DNA from: Nitrosospira multiformis
GTDB lineage: Bacteria; Pseudomonadota; Gammaproteobacteria; Burkholderiales; Nitrosomonadaceae
NCBI RefSeq assembly: GCF_900111585.1
Contig: NZ_FOHI01000012.1
Coordinates: 1-64,000, forward strand
Length of the DNA: 64,000 nucleotides
Direction of reading: 5' to 3'
The number at the start of each line of letters is the position of its first letter. Position 1 is the stretch's first letter. Positions 47,609 to 56,723 of this stretch are shown in pieces. Under the pieces are notes generated by a model. It ran no database searches. It saw only the letters and a program-made list of their open reading frames with translations, and was not told the origin of the DNA. Made by a program: the position numbers and the translations under genes.

Positions 47609-48955
47609 TTACTCGCGAAGCAGCTGGTCGATGACATTACGTGTGATGGCATCGATCAGCGGATTTTCGAGCACCTGAGCCCAGTCGGTAGTTCCCGCAG
47701 TGAACACCGCGCCGTTGCGCGAAAAAATTCCCATTGTTGCCGCATGAATACCTTCTCGGGCGGGATAAGCCTCTCGAGGCGGAAGTTCCTGCCAATTGCC
47801 ATCCAGCACGCTTGCTGCCAGAACACGAAACCCGTCTGGAGTACCGGTATTTCCGGCGTTCGAGGAAAGGACTGCAAGTCCCGTAGCTTTGTCGAAGTCA
47901 TCCAGCGGAGCGCCGTCGCACTCGTATCCGACGAGCGGTGGCGAGGTTTTGTCACCAAATGCGTCGCCGCGGCTCAACCCAGTGCCGGCAAACACCCAGT
48001 GCTCCGGGTCCTGCACGATATACCCTCCCGTGTTCCGCGGTCCATCCCACCAGCCGCCCCCGTTCCGATAACTCACGCCCGTCAATGAATCCTCGGGACG
48101 AGCCGCACCTGTGAATGGCCACCAGTGATCAAGCGCTCCACGAGGCCCCCCTTGATGGCATAGCATCGCTGCTCCGCCATCGATGATATGAATGCGCCAC
48201 CAGCAGAGGTTCGCGCCGAAGAAGGCAACGTTGCCTCCTTTTGACACAAAATCTTCCGTCCGGTCGCGTATCGTCTCGCTCCAGTATTCGTCGTGCCCCA
48301 CGCTCAGCATAAGCCGGTAGCGATCACACAGGTCCGGATCGGAGTGGATATCGAGATCGGTGCAGAATTCCGGCTCGTATCCGTTGCGCAGCAGCCAGCG
48401 AATGAAGCGCGCATCCCAGTGGGCGAAAGTCTGGCGTGGCGAACTCAAATCGTAGTAGTCGAGCGCGCCCCAGGTCTCACCGCCGATACCGCCACCGGGA
48501 CGAAGCAGCGAGAGCCTGGCGCCTGGTGGCTCCTGTGAACGTGGAGGATTGACATAGAAGCAGCTACCGCCGGTGCAGTTATAGGCATGGTAAGTGGCAA
48601 GCGGAATCTTGTAGAGCAGCTTGCTGTGTCCACTGCCGCGGACGACGAACAGGACGGCGGCGCTTTCCATTGCCAGGGACACGGCATTGCCGCCCGGTTC
48701 CTCCAGGTGAGCAATATAGACCCCGGACAGCCAGTGGTGCGGAACAGGAAACGCGTATGATGGCCATTGCCAGTCTTCCGCCGCGCTTCGTGGGAGCGCA
48801 TATTCCCCTGCCAGCCAATCCGTTTCGGACACCCGCAGCAGGCCCTCTCCCCAACGATAGAAAATCACGCGAAAGCGCGGCGCGTCGGTGGCAATGTGCA
48901 GCACTAACGAATCTCCCGGAGCGACGCCTGCCGAAGCGGGATAGCCTCGAATCAC
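47609..48955 (-). CDS. N,N-dimethylformamidase beta-subunit-like protein
   Basis: A 448-residue protein resembling the large (beta) subunit C-terminal domain of dimethylformamidase: ASAGVAPGDSLVLHIATDAPRF (an N-terminal beta domain), then TYHAYNCTGGSCFYVNPPRS, LSVGHDEYWSETIRDRTEDF and GGNVAFFGANLCWWRI, which carry the amidohydrolase-like Glu/Tyr/His site. GTG 48955 has AGGAGA 6 bases upstream. It starts 26 bp after the carbamoyltransferase gene, so the two form an operon. The small subunit of true dimethylformamidase is missing, and the substrate may be another amide or carbamate. Confidence 0.8.
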   Translation of the reverse strand: MIRGYPASAGVAPGDSLVLHIATDAPRFRVIFYRWGEGLLRVSETDWLAGEYALPRSAAEDWQWPSYAFPVPHHWLSGVYIAHLEEPGGNAVSLAMESAAVLFVVRGSGHSKLLYKIPLATYHAYNCTGGSCFYVNPPRSQEPPGARLSLLRPGGGIGGETWGALDYYDLSSPRQTFAHWDARFIRWLLRNGYEPEFCTDLDIHSDPDLCDRYRLMLSVGHDEYWSETIRDRTEDFVSKGGNVAFFGANLCWWRIHIIDGGAAMLCHQGGPRGALDHWWPFTGAARPEDSLTGVSYRNGGGWWDGPRNTGGYIVQDPEHWVFAGTGLSRGDAFGDKTSPPLVGYECDGAPLDDFDKATGLAVLSSNAGNTGTPDGFRVLAASVLDGNWQELPPREAYPAREGIHAATMGIFSRNGAVFTAGTTDWAQVLENPLIDAITRNVIDQLLRE

Positions 48956-48981
48956 GTTATTTCTCCTGCTGTTTTCTCCTG

Positions 48982-50673
48982 CTATCCGACAGGAGTGACC
49001 GGCTCGGGTTCGATACGCTTGCGCACGAGATAGGGCGGCATGGCGAGTGCGTGCATGGGCGTGCGGCGAAATGACTCAAGCGCCTGGGCAGGCGTTTCAA
49101 CGATAGGCTCTTCCTTTCGATTGAAGGATGTATTGAGTACTACGGGAACACCCGTACGGGCTTCGAATGCCTTCAGCAGCGCGCGCAGGAAGGGATCATC
49201 CTGCTCGCCAACGGTTTGCAACCGGGCCGTACAGTCGACATGCGTAACAGCGGGGATGATATCGGCGGCCTTGGGCCAAACCGGCGCGGCGAACTGCATG
49301 AAGGGGGATGGACGGCGGATATCGAAGAATTCATCCGCCCGCTCGAGCAGCACTACCGGCGCCAGCGGACGAAACCATTCCCGCTCCTTGACCCTGGCGT
49401 TGATCCAGTCACGCACGTAGCCATGGCGCGGATCTCCAAGAATACTGCGGTGACCGAGTGCGCGCGGACCGAATTCGCTACGCCCGCGATAGAGCGCGAC
49501 CACCTTGCTGTCAGACAGCAGGTCCGCTATATGACCGCACAAGTCGGCAGATTGTTCTATATGCTCCACGACAAAGTCATCCGCCCCGTTTAACACGGAC
49601 TCGATGTCTGACAGACGCGGCTCGGGCCCGAGATAGTCGTTCTCCCACCTATAGTCGCAACGCATTCCCCCCACTTCGGTAAGGCCGTACACGGCGCAAC
49701 CAAGCGAAGTGCCTGCATCGCTCGGGGCCGGAGGAATGAAGACGCGCTGGAAAGGGGTTTCACGCAAGAGGCGATCATTGGTGGAGCAGTTAAGACCGGT
49801 GCCTCCGGCAAAGCATAAGTTCTCGGCGCCCGTTTGCGCGTGCAGCCAGCGGGCAACTTCGAGCACTGCCTCCTCGAATGCGCGCTGCCCGGCAGCAGAC
49901 AGATTGGCGCTATCGGCAAAACGGGAAGCATCGCCGGCAGCATAGCGAAAACGGCTGCGATCGCGCAGTATTTCCATCCAGCAGCCGGGAATCGTCACCT
50001 GCGGACCATCCACCTTCAGGGGCGGCAGGCCAAGCGCATGCGGGTCCCCGTGCGGAGCGAGTCCCATCACTTTGCCTTCGTTGCCCTCGCCTGGAAAAAC
50101 CGCCTGTGTCAGCAGGAAGTAAAACATTCCGAGCCCAACTAGGCATCGCTCGTTGCGGTCCCATAATTGCTTGCCAATGCATTCGATCCGCCCTCTATCT
50201 GCCTGATAGAACGAGGAGACTTCCCGCCAATCCGGAGGTACACTGTCCGATCCGCTCCATTTCTCGGTGAATTCGGAAACCGGGCTGCCCTGACCATCTA
50301 TGATCATCACCGCGGCCTCTTCAAATGGCGACGGATGGAATACGCTGTAGACATGCGCGAGATGGTGCGAGATGCGCTTGCGCCGGTAGCCGGGGGCAAA
50401 TTTCAACGTTTCGGCCATCTCCTGCTCATAGGCAGGAAAATTTTTTATCTCGCTGTCGGATGAATAGCATTCGACGAGAACATCGATCGGCTTGCCGAGA
50501 TCGGGAAGATGCGGCACGTACGCATTGCGGAAATCGTCGAGCCTGCCCCAGTGGTGCTTCCGCCTTGTGAGCCGTTCCTTTTGTATTGCGTATACGACCT
50601 GTGATCCATGCATCAGACAGATGCTTGCATCTTGCGTGCGGTTAACCCCAAGCACTACCGGTCCATCTCCCAT
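48982..50673 (-). CDS. NodU/CmcH-type carbamoyltransferase
   Basis: About 563 residues of the carbamoyltransferase family that moves the carbamoyl group of carbamoyl phosphate, through carbamoyl-AMP, onto a hydroxyl or amino group of sugars or natural products. The N-terminal kinase-like domain has GVNRTQDASICLMHGS, ISHHLAHVYSVFHPSPF and MIIDGQGSP; the C-terminal part has LYRGRSEFGPRALGHRSIL and VPVVLNTSFNRKEEPIV, all family hallmarks. ATG 50673 follows AAAGGAG. It leads an operon with the dimethylformamidase-like gene. The acceptor molecule is unknown. Confidence 0.92.
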   Translation of the reverse strand: MGDGPVVLGVNRTQDASICLMHGSQVVYAIQKERLTRRKHHWGRLDDFRNAYVPHLPDLGKPIDVLVECYSSDSEIKNFPAYEQEMAETLKFAPGYRRKRISHHLAHVYSVFHPSPFEEAAVMIIDGQGSPVSEFTEKWSGSDSVPPDWREVSSFYQADRGRIECIGKQLWDRNERCLVGLGMFYFLLTQAVFPGEGNEGKVMGLAPHGDPHALGLPPLKVDGPQVTIPGCWMEILRDRSRFRYAAGDASRFADSANLSAAGQRAFEEAVLEVARWLHAQTGAENLCFAGGTGLNCSTNDRLLRETPFQRVFIPPAPSDAGTSLGCAVYGLTEVGGMRCDYRWENDYLGPEPRLSDIESVLNGADDFVVEHIEQSADLCGHIADLLSDSKVVALYRGRSEFGPRALGHRSILGDPRHGYVRDWINARVKEREWFRPLAPVVLLERADEFFDIRRPSPFMQFAAPVWPKAADIIPAVTHVDCTARLQTVGEQDDPFLRALLKAFEARTGVPVVLNTSFNRKEEPIVETPAQALESFRRTPMHALAMPPYLVRKRIEPEPVTPVG

Positions 50674-50714
50674 TAGCTTCTCCTTTGTTGTTAAGCGGAT
50701 CACTCACCTTGGAA

Positions 50715-50744
50715 TGAAAACATCTGGCTGGTTTTTTCCAGATG
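50715..50744 (-). terminator. Terminator between cupin and carbamoyltransferase genes
   Basis: CATCTGG (50721-50727) and CCAGATG (50738-50744) form a perfect 7-bp stem with TTTTC downstream on the minus strand. It lies about 40 bp before the carbamoyltransferase start, so transcription from the upstream cupin gene probably ends here. Confidence 0.65.
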
Positions 50745-51195
50745 CTCCAGCCCGTGGAGCAGGTATTTTGCGATACTTGGGGGATTCACCTGATAGGCCA
50801 ACGGGTGAGTCCGTTCAGGAATCGCTGTTGGCGTAGCTACCTTGCAGCTACCCTCGTCTCTGAATTGAGGGAATTTCCTGGGCAGCCTTATTATGACTAT
50901 AGTAGGGATTGGGTATTTGTAAAGGTTACTTGCGGGAAGGGAGTGAGCTGGCGGAAGGTTTCATAAAGGAAGGAGAAGCGGTAAAGGAGAAACGCTAAAA
51001 GAGAAGCGCCGAAGGAGAAGAAAATTGGCCAGCTACCTGCTCGCTGATTTCCGGGCGCATTTCTTTCCCGGCTCTATGGCAAATAGAGCCGACATCGATG
51101 ACAGGTAGGGGCGTATCACAAGAAGGCAAACATAAGCTTCCCGGGCAGATAGCAGCGGCGGTATCGCTAACAGAAGGAAACAGAAGGAATTCCGC
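50745..51195. other. Intergenic region, purine-rich, no gene
   Basis: About 450 bp between the cupin-like stop and the terminator. It contains a purine-rich run with imperfect AGGAGAAGC units (about 50965-51025) and no supported gene. A minus-strand frame at 51033-51563 is out of frame with the cupin gene. Confidence 0.45.
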
Positions 51196-52395
51196 TTAGT
51201 ACAACACTGTTTCCTGCTCGTTGTGGTCGATATCACTGGCAAGAGAGGCGATATTACCCCGTATGCTGCAACTGATGACTTCCACGCAGCTTTTCCAGAA
51301 CCCTCCGGAGAGCAGTTGCAGGGCCCGGAAATATCTGTTCGAGATTTCGGTCGGGGCGGTGTAGCGGCAGGTGATCCCCAGGCCTTCTTCATTGAGATTG
51401 ATCGTCTTGTGCCACATCCAGGCAGGGAAAAACAGAACGTCGCCGGGATGGAGGTCGAACTCATAACGCGGCGCATATTCCACCAGGGGATACGCATCCC
51501 GGTCGCTCGGTTCCCCTTCCTTATCCGCGATGAACTCCGCAAACCGGCGCATGCCGTTGCCAAGTGCTGCCGGGTATAGCAACCAGGAATATTCGGATTC
51601 GATCAAGGTCCAGCGCTTGGAACCGGAAACGGCAAGATACCAGTTAGGCCCTTCCTCACAGTGGTAGTTGGCGTTCAATCCCGCTCCCAGGCCTAAGATC
51701 AGAAAGCTCAGAACCGGCTTCGAGGGCCGCCCCATGACGGGGAAATACGCATGCGAGCACGGAATGCGAAAGTATTCGTAGAAAGTCGGATTTTGATCGA
51801 GCAACAATTGCTGCGGAATGTAATTGCAGCGGCGGTCCTCTGCGATCTCGCGCAGAGAGGCATTCACCATCTTCTTGCTCCGCTTGTCCAAGGCCTGGAC
51901 GATGGTATCCGGAAAACGTTCCGCAAGTTTGTCGAGCGTCCAGTCGATTGGCGCCTTACCCACGAACCCGCGCATAATGCACGGTACGCTGCGCTTCACA
52001 TGCTCCCGGTAAAACCGATTGGGCTCTATCTGGCCGGGTTGATATTCCGTGAGGGGGAGAACTTGCCTGCGCGCTACCCCTCGATCCTGCAACCGTTGCA
52101 GGATTCGCGATTCGGTACGCTTGCGGGCATTCCTCAGCAGGTTGGGGTTATGAGACAGATGCTGGCACAACATGATGCTCTTGAGCGCCAGCACATTCCA
52201 ATATCCCAGCGGCAGTTTCTTCACAGCACGCTTGCCCATACGCTCCACAAGAAAGGTGCGCAGAAAAAGCTGCTGCTCCGCCACCAATTGCCATAGAACA
52301 TAAAAAAATGTGGCAATTCCAGCGAGAGGTATTGCTAACGTGTCTCGCGCACGTGTCAATGCAGTAGTTTTTTTTGGCTGGCCTGCAATCTCCAT
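51196..52395 (-). CDS. Cupin/JmjC-like protein with N-terminal membrane anchor
   Basis: A 399-residue protein. ATG 52395 follows GGGAGG. A hydrophobic segment (TLAIPLAGIATFFYVLWQLV, about 18-38) suggests membrane attachment. The cupin_8/JmjC-type core (about 120-360) has NYHCEEGPNWYLAVSGSKRW and HPGDVLFFPAWMWHKTINL; H-x-E plus the distal His would make the iron-binding triad of a 2-oxoglutarate-type hydroxylase, with the common Asp replaced by Glu. PCIMRGFVGKAPIDWTLDKL fits the family start. Substrate unknown: it could hydroxylate a protein or small molecule. It lies upstream of the carbamoyltransferase operon on the same strand but behind a terminator. Confidence 0.78.
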   Translation of the reverse strand: MEIAGQPKKTTALTRARDTLAIPLAGIATFFYVLWQLVAEQQLFLRTFLVERMGKRAVKKLPLGYWNVLALKSIMLCQHLSHNPNLLRNARKRTESRILQRLQDRGVARRQVLPLTEYQPGQIEPNRFYREHVKRSVPCIMRGFVGKAPIDWTLDKLAERFPDTIVQALDKRSKKMVNASLREIAEDRRCNYIPQQLLLDQNPTFYEYFRIPCSHAYFPVMGRPSKPVLSFLILGLGAGLNANYHCEEGPNWYLAVSGSKRWTLIESEYSWLLYPAALGNGMRRFAEFIADKEGEPSDRDAYPLVEYAPRYEFDLHPGDVLFFPAWMWHKTINLNEEGLGITCRYTAPTEISNRYFRALQLLSGGFWKSCVEVISCSIRGNIASLASDIDHNEQETVLY

Positions 52396-52568
52396 GGAAG
52401 CCTCCCTCTAAGGTTGATTCACCATGAGAATCAGTTCATTTAACTCCTCATCTTAGGGCTCATTTTATGGATTAAGTCTAGCCCGTATCTCGACATAATG
52501 GAAATAATGGACAAACGCGAATTAACGTGTAGCTTCCTCCTCCAATACTAAAAACAGAGAAAAAATCT

Positions 52569-52838
52569 TCAGCGATATGTCTCCCTGCGATGGCCTATTC
52601 TCACAACGAGAATCCGCACCGTACTGTCTTCGATATTTGCGATAACACGGTAATTACTAACTCGATACTTCCAGAATTCATTCAATTGGGAACTCTTCAG
52701 GGTTTCACCAATACTGCGCGGGTCGTCAAGCAAGGCCACGCGTTCGTACAAAAAAACCAGAATACTGCGTGCCACTGGCGGGTCGAACTGCCCCAATTCA
52801 CGCTCAACTGCAGGATCTAACTCAATCCTCCACGCCAT
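52569..52838 (-). CDS. RelE/ParE-family toxin
   Basis: An 89-residue toxin of the RelE/ParE fold: WRIELDPAVERELGQFDPPV, LLDDPRSIGETLKSSQLNEF, WKYRVSNYRVIANIEDSTVR, ending VVRIGHRRETYR. Basic Arg/Lys/His residues in the last strands and tail are typical of mRNA-cleaving RelE types. Its start overlaps the antitoxin stop by 17 bp, the usual coupling in which the antitoxin is made first. Autoregulation is likely through the palindrome at 53077-53094. Confidence 0.92.
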   Translation of the reverse strand: MAWRIELDPAVERELGQFDPPVARSILVFLYERVALLDDPRSIGETLKSSQLNEFWKYRVSNYRVIANIEDSTVRILVVRIGHRRETYR

Positions 52839-53049
52839 AACGCTTCATCACTTCCTCTATCCGCACTGCCTGAGTTTTACCGGAACGAATATCAGCTAGG
52901 CGTTGCTGGGCTAGATACAAATCTTCCAGATCATCCAGATGCTCACGGATTGCCTCAGTGATGTAATAACTCTTGGTTCGCCCCGTCCTGGCCGCCAAGT
53001 TTTTTAGCCTGACTTCCACATCACTGGGAAGCCGAATCGAGAGAGCCAT
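52822..53049 (-). CDS. Ribbon-helix-helix antitoxin (RelB/DinJ-like)
   Basis: A 75-residue antitoxin. ATG 53049 (MALSIRLPSDVEVRL) starts the RHH DNA-binding fold: LSIRLPSDVEVRLKNLAARTG, then KSYYITEAIREHLDDLEDLY, with a flexible C-terminal tail that would block the toxin. The frame is open to 53130 but that extension is not protein-like. It precedes and overlaps the toxin gene. Confidence 0.9.
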   Translation of the reverse strand: MALSIRLPSDVEVRLKNLAARTGRTKSYYITEAIREHLDDLEDLYLAQQRLADIRSGKTQAVRIEEVMKRYGVED

Positions 53050-53076
53050 GAAAATTCCATTGTGAGCAATATGAAT

Positions 53077-53094
53077 TGTGATACAAGTATCACA
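53077..53094. promoter_or_regulatory. Operator palindrome of the RelBE-type pair
   Basis: TGTGATAC-AA-GTATCACA is an exact inverted repeat (8+2+8), 28 bp upstream of the antitoxin ATG. It is the right size and place for an RHH antitoxin dimer pair to repress the operon. Confidence 0.78.
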
Positions 53095-53531
53095 TAAGGG
53101 ATGACGAGTCGCAATTTTTGCATTGGACAAATGATCTGCCTAACTCACTTGGTAGATTACCTATGACGATTCCAAAATCAGAAACTCTGTCTGCGAACTA
53201 CCCGTTCAACAGCCTGCGTTCCAGAACCGACTGCATATGCCGTCGACCCTTCGCGGCCTGCTCAGATTCCGCCTGCTGTTCCATGGACTCCAAGTCTCGG
53301 TAAATCCCTACCTCCATCGTCTTTCACGTCTCATAAATCCAATTAGGCTAAGGCCTGCAAGAAAGAGCGCATAAATCTCAGGCTCAGGGATGATTCTGAT
53401 GACGAGGACTTGCCAGCGTTATTGATAGCAGTGACTCGAAGTAGAACCTCCCCAGGGGGGCATATCAACCAGTGAATTAAGATCCATCATGCCCTTACCG
53501 TTGGGGCCGGTAATATCGAGCAATTAACCCG
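53095..53531. other. Region without a supported gene
   Basis: A short plus frame at 53118-53303 does not look like a protein. Sequence between 53340 and 53530 resembles neither neighbour and may be the eroded body of the PEP-CTERM gene whose tail survives at 53532. Confidence 0.35.
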
Positions 53532-53607
53532 ATTCCCGAACCGTCGTCCTAATGCCCTGCTGCTCGCCGGTCTTGGAGTGGTGAGCTTCATGGCAAGGCG
53601 CAGGTAG
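53532..53607 (+). pseudogene. PEP-CTERM protein tail ghost
   Basis: The sequence reads IPEPSS, then a TAA. One base later in another frame it continues NALLLAGLGVVSFMARRR and stops. Removing one A (TCCTAATGCC to TCCTATGCC) restores a full PEP-CTERM signal, IPEPSSYALLLAGLGVVSF. The upstream gene body is not recognisable. Confidence 0.75.
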
Positions 53608-53636
53608 TAAAAGAACCAAGGCCGTTCACGGACTAA

Positions 53637-54063
53637 TTAACCGCCCTGTCGAGCTGCCACTTTTAATCTTGGCAAGGGCGGCAATAGCTCGTTTCTCTTC
53701 CATGTTCCCCTTGGGCTTCCGGTAGCCTTAACATCTAGCTTTCCCTTGCAATGGTCTATTGCAAAAAAGGTCACCTTTAGAGCGTTGCCTTATGCCTTCC
53801 ACCCTGGCCAGTCACTTTCAGCCAATGTCCCGCCAGCAGTTCTTTCAATGCCTTGTTGAGGGTGTCCTTCGACTTCCATCCTCGGGGCTGCATTAACGTC
53901 CAGGCTGCGCACAAGTCGCCGTTGTTATCTCCCTCTTGTATTGAGCCAGCAGATCATTCAACAGCTTGACCGCATGGGCTGATAATCGGGTGAAACTTTG
54001 GCTCCTTATCACCACGAAAGGCAGGGGCACGTAGCCCTCGCCCTCCCGCTTAGCGTGGGGCAT
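53637..54063 (-). pseudogene. Phage-associated winged-helix-like protein ghost
   Basis: Minus-strand frames give MPHAKREGEGYVPLPFVVIR, SAHAVKLLNDLLAQYK, then after a frameshift GDLCAAWTLMQPRGWKSKDT, LNKALKELLAGHWLKVTGQG, GRHKATL, FAIDHCKGKLDVK and GTWKRNE. This is the layout of conserved prophage-encoded proteins with a winged-helix core (exact family not certain). One frameshift lies near 53930. A remnant of a second mobile element next to the present one. Confidence 0.65.
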
Positions 54064-54193
54064 CCCGGAATCGGTTTCTTCCCATGCCTAACCATCCGAC
54101 AGGCGAGAAAGAAAGCGATACAAGCCCCCGGTTCGATTTATGATGGAAGGGATATTCTTATGAGATAAGACTTTGTCGCATTGATAACGCTAA

Positions 54194-55084
54194 GTGGGTA
54201 AATTATCTTTCAGCATGACTGATCTTGAATCCATCCCCAAACTAACGCTTTTTGCTCTGGCAAGTGGTCGCTCCGGCACAAGTTATCTAGCTGACTTCTT
54301 TTCGAAAAATGTGCAACAGTGCTATAGCACACATGAACCCTATCTTATTCCCGGAAATCCTGTTTTGTTCGGGAAACCGATAGACTGGAATACGCGGCGC
54401 GACGATAACGCGTTATTGCCAGTGCTGATGCGGAAATGTGGATTTATCGCTAAATGTAAAGAACCAGTGTATTTCGAATCCAATCATGCCTTCCTAAAAG
54501 CGTTTGATCGTCATGCGGGCGCACTTTTAAAAAATGTCGGTTTTGTTCACCTTGTTCGTCATCCCGCAAAGGTAGCCAAAAGCGAGCTACTGCGTGAACA
54601 ACTGATACGCAAGGTAAGGATGCCGTTTGTCGATTATAAAAGCGATACAGGCGACCGTTATTTTCGCTGGGCATTAACTGGAAAGGAGGCCATCTATCAG
54701 CACTACGCCGAGCACACTCTGAGTCGGTTCCAGTTTTATCTGTTGCAGTGGATTGAAATCGAATACCGGACAATGCAACTGCTTAAACAGAATCAATGGC
54801 AGGATCGCGTATTTTTTATAGATGTTGATGCACAGTTAAAAGATGAAAGAGTGTTAAGGCGTATGCTTCAATTTTTCGATTTACGTCATAAGCCAGCTTT
54901 CGATATGAATTTGCGCAGAAATAAAACTCCATTTGTCGGCTCCACGGTGATCACCCCACAGGACGAGCGAGAAATACAGGAGGTCATGCAAAATCTACCG
55001 GCCAACTATAAAACGATGCTAAAGCGTGAGCCTTATTCGAAATGTTCCGGTTGGGAAACTTTTCGGCAGATTATTTTCCCTTGA
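54194..55084 (+). CDS. Sulfotransferase-family protein
   Basis: A 296-residue protein with the P-loop-like PAPS-binding start of sulfotransferases: LFALASGRSGTSYLADFFSK (5'-phosphosulfate loop) and GFVHLVRHPAKVAKSELL (3'-phosphate loop with conserved Arg and Ser positions). Such enzymes transfer sulfate from PAPS to sugars, lipids or proteins. GTG 54194 or ATG 54215 could be the start; neither has a strong ribosome-binding site. GC content is lower than in neighbouring house genes (many AAA/TTT codons), suggesting recent arrival. It is bounded by ghosts on the left and the phage-derived block on the right. Confidence 0.75.
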   Translation: MGKLSFSMTDLESIPKLTLFALASGRSGTSYLADFFSKNVQQCYSTHEPYLIPGNPVLFGKPIDWNTRRDDNALLPVLMRKCGFIAKCKEPVYFESNHAFLKAFDRHAGALLKNVGFVHLVRHPAKVAKSELLREQLIRKVRMPFVDYKSDTGDRYFRWALTGKEAIYQHYAEHTLSRFQFYLLQWIEIEYRTMQLLKQNQWQDRVFFIDVDAQLKDERVLRRMLQFFDLRHKPAFDMNLRRNKTPFVGSTVITPQDEREIQEVMQNLPANYKTMLKREPYSKCSGWETFRQIIFP

Positions 55085-55194
55085 TCTGTTACAACATCAA
55101 GTTCCGGTGAGGGTATTTTTCGCCAAATTATGCCCCCTCTAGATGCTGGATTCAATAGAACTTGATGAGACGTAACGGGAGGAAAAACCAGTGA

Positions 55195-55219
55195 AAAAGC
55201 CCGCACGTAGCGGACTTTT
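55195..55219. terminator. Hairpin after the sulfotransferase gene
   Basis: AAAAGCCCGC and GCGGACTTTT pair over nine positions with one mismatch around an ACGTA loop, with A and T runs on either side. It can end transcription in both directions, about 110 bp after the sulfotransferase stop. Confidence 0.65.
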
Positions 55220-55315
55220 AGGGCTGTTTGCGACTTGTTTGAATAGTGAATTGGTGGGAGGAGGAGCGAATTAAAATACACACATTGTTTTCAAAGGTAT
55301 TATTTAAAGGTATAA

Positions 55316-55339
55316 GAAATATGCCCCCAATTATGCCCC
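55316..55339. repeat. 24-bp direct repeat, left copy (possible attachment site)
   Basis: GAAATATGCCCCCAATTATGCCCC here and GAAATGTGCCCCCAATTATGCCCC at 58602-58625 differ at one position. Part of it (AAATTATGCCCC) also occurs at 55125-55136. The two full copies flank the Kiwa-HNH-lipoprotein segment, so they may mark an integration or excision of about 3.3 kb. No integrase gene is in the window. Confidence 0.55.
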
Positions 55340-55845
55340 TACGGAGAAGTGCTAAAAGGAAAATCTAGGTGGAAACAGCTGCGCCCTCTACCACTACCAG
55401 AGCTTAAGCCCATCACGGACTCTAGCTCTTGATAGGCTTAACCAACACAGCCCGCCATATCTCTTGCAAGACCCGAACAGTCAGCAACCTGCTAGGGCTG
55501 GCTTCCGCCTGCTGTGGGCAGGACTTGGATGGGCCATTTGACGTTGTTCTCGGTACATATCCCATTTGGTCAAGCGTTCACTCGTTGCTGCGAGTAGGCG
55601 AGGATGAGAAATTCAAAACTTTGGCCAAAATAACCTCTTTTTCGAGTTTCCCAAATGGAGGCTTTATTATATGAGTTGTTAAGCCTAATAAGATCAGGAA
55701 ATAAGACAATATCTAATGACCTATTTCTAGCTTAATCGCCCCAGTCATTTTTCAAAAAAATTGTATAGATTTATGAAAGGAAAGCGAGGTGAGCGGTGTC
55801 TAGGGAGAAACAATAGAGTATTTCCCACCCCTTCTTGAATGAAGT
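55340..55845. other. Left edge of the island, no gene supported
   Basis: About 500 bp with no convincing coding region. A plus frame at 55429-55674 begins with TTG and does not look like a protein. The last 100 bp are AT-rich and lie just downstream of the kwaB stop. Confidence 0.4.
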
Positions 55846-56723
55846 CTAGACAACCCGCTTTGAGTTTGTCATATAGTACGTTTTTGATAATGGTGACTTG
55901 TAATAGTCTTCGTCCAGAAACCTCAAAATATTTTTCAGTTCTGCTTTATTTGTCGGCAGACTAATAAGTTCTACGCCATCCTCCACAATCGTATTTAGCG
56001 CGATATTAAATTCCGTGGCTACCGCTTTAATTTCATTGATTGGCACCGTCTCAAGTATTTGGCTTTGCTGAATTAGTGAAAATTTTCTTCTAATCCAGTT
56101 ATCCGATATAGAGATTAGCTGGGCAAGGTCGTCCACTTTAATCGCGGCGAGAGAGGCAAAGTCACTAATATCGCTATCTGTCGCTTCGCGGTAATAACCG
56201 CTCAAGTCAAAAATTTGTCGTAACACATGAAAGCTAAGAAAACGGAGAGATTTGCCTTTCAGTGTTGCCGATATTTTATTGTCAATTGTTAACCCAATAC
56301 CCTCGACCCGCTTATAGGTAGTACTAGAGTGAAATAAAGAGAAGCCATTAGTAGATATTATTTTTCTCTTGTCAAAATATTGAATTAGCACGGTCACCTT
56401 GTCAGCAGCATCTACATAGCCCGAGAATATGGCTTTAATGCTATTGAAAGCCTCCGGCGAAGGAGCAATTTCAGGTATCCCAGAGGATTCGTGATCGCGT
56501 CACTCAGGTTATCAATATCATCATAATTTTCGATGATTAGAATCTCCTGAGCATCCGGCTTATATTTCCCGTCAAAAATAATCTCCTGCCCCGCGCGCGC
56601 CAAAAAGAATTGCTCTTGCCCTTGCAAATAAGGCATCAGATCGGTCTGAACGTCTTCAGTAAGAGTGAATTTAACAATCCTATTTGCAGGGTCGCTTGTA
56701 AGCGCAAATAAACTACTTAGCAT
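55846..56723 (-). pseudogene. kwaB: Kiwa KwaB-like (DUF4868) protein, frameshifted
   Basis: The second gene of a Kiwa-type anti-phage pair, split by one frameshift. The N-terminal part (from ATG 56723) reads MLSSLFALTSDPANRIVKFT to DDIDNLSDAITNP; the next frame takes over as SGIPEIAPSPEAFNSIKAIF and runs through YFDKRKIISTNGFSLFHSST, KSLRFLSFHVLRQIFDLSGY and the typical DUF4868 end NILRFLDEDYYKSPLSKTYY. One base is missing near 56481-56490. In Kiwa, KwaB binds DNA and acts with membrane sensor KwaA to stop phage replication. The rest of the gene is well preserved, so the break is recent or an assembly error. The DUF4868 match is from memory of family pattern. Confidence 0.72.
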
